DNA from: an uncultured bacterium
GTDB lineage: Bacteria; Desulfobacterota; Desulfovibrionia; Desulfovibrionales; Desulfovibrionaceae
Reading direction: 5' to 3'
Length of the DNA stretch: 7,751 bases
Assembly: GCA_905215675.1 (NCBI GenBank)
Contig: CAJMRA010000108.1
Location: 1-7,751 of the forward strand
Shown here: one piece after another, positions 6,733-7,751 of the stretch
How the letters are laid out: the number at the start of each line of letters is the position of its first letter
How positions within the stretch are numbered: position 1 is the first letter of the stretch
Notes under the pieces: generated by a model
Seen by the model: the letters and a program-made list of their open reading frames with translations, nothing else
Databases searched by the model: none
What the model was told of the DNA's origin: nothing
Made by a program: the position numbers and the translations under genes

Positions 6733-7671
6733 ATGCTGCGTTGGCACACATTGGCCACATGGTTTCGCCGTCGCTACGGCGTGCGGGTGCAAAAAATTCC
6801 ACTGGACGCGGGAGCCACCTGTCCCAACCGCGACGGAACCCTGTCGCATGACGGCTGCCTGTTCTGCAACGACGCCGGTTCCGGCTCCGGCCTCGGCCTG
6901 CGGGGCCTTTCGCCCGCCGAACAGTGGCGACGCTGGCATGACAAGTATACGGCCACGGACCCCGATCGCCGCTTCATGGCCTATCTGCAATCCTTTTCCA
7001 ATACGTATGGCCCGGTGGACCGCCTGCGCCGTCTGCTGACGGAAATTGCGGCCCTTCCGGGCTGCATGGGCGTCAGCATCGGCACGCGCCCCGACTGTCT
7101 GGATGAGGAGCGTCTCGCCCTGCTGGCCGCCGTTCCCCTGCCCGAAGTCTGGCTGGAGCTGGGGCTGCAAAGCGCGCACGACGCCACCCTGCGCCGCGTG
7201 CGACGCGGCCATGACGCGGCGACCTCGGCCCGCGCCGTCCGCATGGCCGCGCAGGCCGGGCTGCTGGTATGCGGCCATCTCATGGCGGGCCTGCCCGGCG
7301 AGGATTACGGCGATTTCGCCGCCAGCGTGGACTGGGCCGTTTCCCTGCCCCTGGCCGGACTGAAGCTGCACAATGTCTATGTTCCACGGGGAACGGAGCT
7401 GGCGCGGCTGTATGCGCGGGGAGAATATGCGCCGCTGACGCGGGATGAATATGTGGACTGGGTCTGCGGCGTTCTGCCGCGCATTCCCTCCGCCATCGTG
7501 CTGCACCGCATACAGGCGGATCCCGCCCCCGGCGAACTGGAAGGCCCCTCCTGGGCGCTGGACAAGCGCGGCATCATTACCGACGTCCGGCGCGCCCTGA
7601 CGGCGCGCGGACTCTGGCAGGGCTGCCGCGCCGACGTGCCCGACGCCCGCCCCCAATGGTTCGGAGGCTAG
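6733..7671 (+). CDS. TIGR01212 family radical SAM protein (YhcC-like)
   Basis: This is a 312-aa radical SAM enzyme of the TIGR01212 family, which includes E. coli YhcC (about the same length); the family's substrate is not established to my knowledge. The cluster-binding cysteines follow the family's unusual spacing rather than plain CX3CX2C: Cys30, Cys42 and Cys45, within CPNRDGT...GCLFC. Other conserved blocks are SIGTRPDCL (115-123), WLELGLQSAHDATL (140-153), RRGHD (157-161), GHLMAGLPGE (181-190) and GLKLHNVYV (209-217), all closely matching YhcC. The ATG at 6733 gives the normal family N-terminus (FRRRYGVRVQKIPL...) and has AAGGG 7 nt upstream (6721-6725). Upstream in-frame codons run antisense into mreB and were not used. 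It is transcribed away from the rod operon, with no visible functional link to it. The TAG stop sits in repeat copy C. Confidence 0.95.
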   Translation: MLRWHTLATWFRRRYGVRVQKIPLDAGATCPNRDGTLSHDGCLFCNDAGSGSGLGLRGLSPAEQWRRWHDKYTATDPDRRFMAYLQSFSNTYGPVDRLRRLLTEIAALPGCMGVSIGTRPDCLDEERLALLAAVPLPEVWLELGLQSAHDATLRRVRRGHDAATSARAVRMAAQAGLLVCGHLMAGLPGEDYGDFAASVDWAVSLPLAGLKLHNVYVPRGTELARLYARGEYAPLTRDEYVDWVCGVLPRIPSAIVLHRIQADPAPGELEGPSWALDKRGIITDVRRALTARGLWQGCRADVPDARPQWFGG

Positions 7672-7701
7672 AGCGTTTTATCTTTGAAATGGGTTAAGGG
7701 T
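7668..7701 (+). repeat. Stop-codon-associated repeat, diverged copy C (3' end of radical SAM gene)
   Basis: CTAGAGCGTTT begins here with its TAG (7669-7671) as the stop codon of the radical SAM gene, exactly as in copies A and B on the other strand. CTTTGAAA follows at the same distance, and GGT.AA matches further on. The left arm (7673-7685) is well kept, but the right arm (7689-7701) has diverged. Only about 8 of 13 pairs remain in the sense RNA, three of them G.U. It looks like a decayed or variant member of the same repeat family. Confidence 0.65.
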
Positions 7702-7702
7702 T

Positions 7703-7734
7703 GAGATTCAGGGGGAGGGGACCCCCCTCATCTC
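7703..7734 (+). terminator. Inverted repeat after the radical SAM gene, possible terminator
   Basis: GAGAT (7703-7707) can pair with ATCTC (7730-7734), and AGGGGG (7710-7715) with CCCCCT (7723-7728), leaving a 7-nt loop. An alternative inner hairpin pairs GAGGGG (7715-7720) with CCCCTC (7724-7729). It lies about 30 nt after the stop codon, a normal place for a terminator, but no U-run follows. It may be a Rho-assisted terminator or part of another repeat; the strand of action is uncertain because the next gene is outside the window. Confidence 0.4.
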
Positions 7735-7751
7735 TGCTGTCGATGCCCGTA

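Overview
The window is one long minus-strand cell-shape operon plus one divergent plus-strand gene. In transcription order the operon is mreB, mreC, mreD, mrdA (PBP2), rodA and a bactofilin gene, running from about 6464 down to 51. It encodes a nearly complete rod (elongasome) complex: the MreB actin-like filament, the MreC/MreD membrane scaffold, the RodA glycosyltransferase with its PBP2 transpeptidase, and a bactofilin polymer. The divergent gene (6733-7671) encodes a radical SAM protein of the TIGR01212/YhcC family. High G+C, the protein sequences and the bactofilin appended to the rod operon suggest a deltaproteobacterial sulfate reducer of the Desulfovibrionaceae type. That placement is inference, not shown directly.

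mreC to the bactofilin gene is tightly packed: TAA-CTC-ATG at mreC/mreD, a short overlap at mreD/mrdA, a 70-nt gap before rodA, and a 2-nt gap before the bactofilin gene. The exception is a 335-nt non-coding spacer between mreB and mreC (5089-5423). Its sense-strand RNA can form several strong stem-loops, the last ending 2 nt before the mreC Shine-Dalgarno sequence. The 268-nt divergent region between mreB and the radical SAM gene probably holds both promoters, but no strong consensus promoter is visible.

The most unusual signal is a repeat that begins inside the TAG stop codon of three genes: bactofilin, mreB and the radical SAM gene. The two minus-strand copies (1-54 and 5374-5427) match at 48 of 54 positions and fold into a 13-bp stem with a 3-nt loop. 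Their stem differences are one compensatory pair change and three changes giving G.U pairs only in the sense transcript, as expected if the RNA fold is maintained. A diverged copy lies on the plus strand after the radical SAM gene, followed by a G/C-rich inverted repeat. No tRNA, rRNA, CRISPR array or transposase gene was seen.
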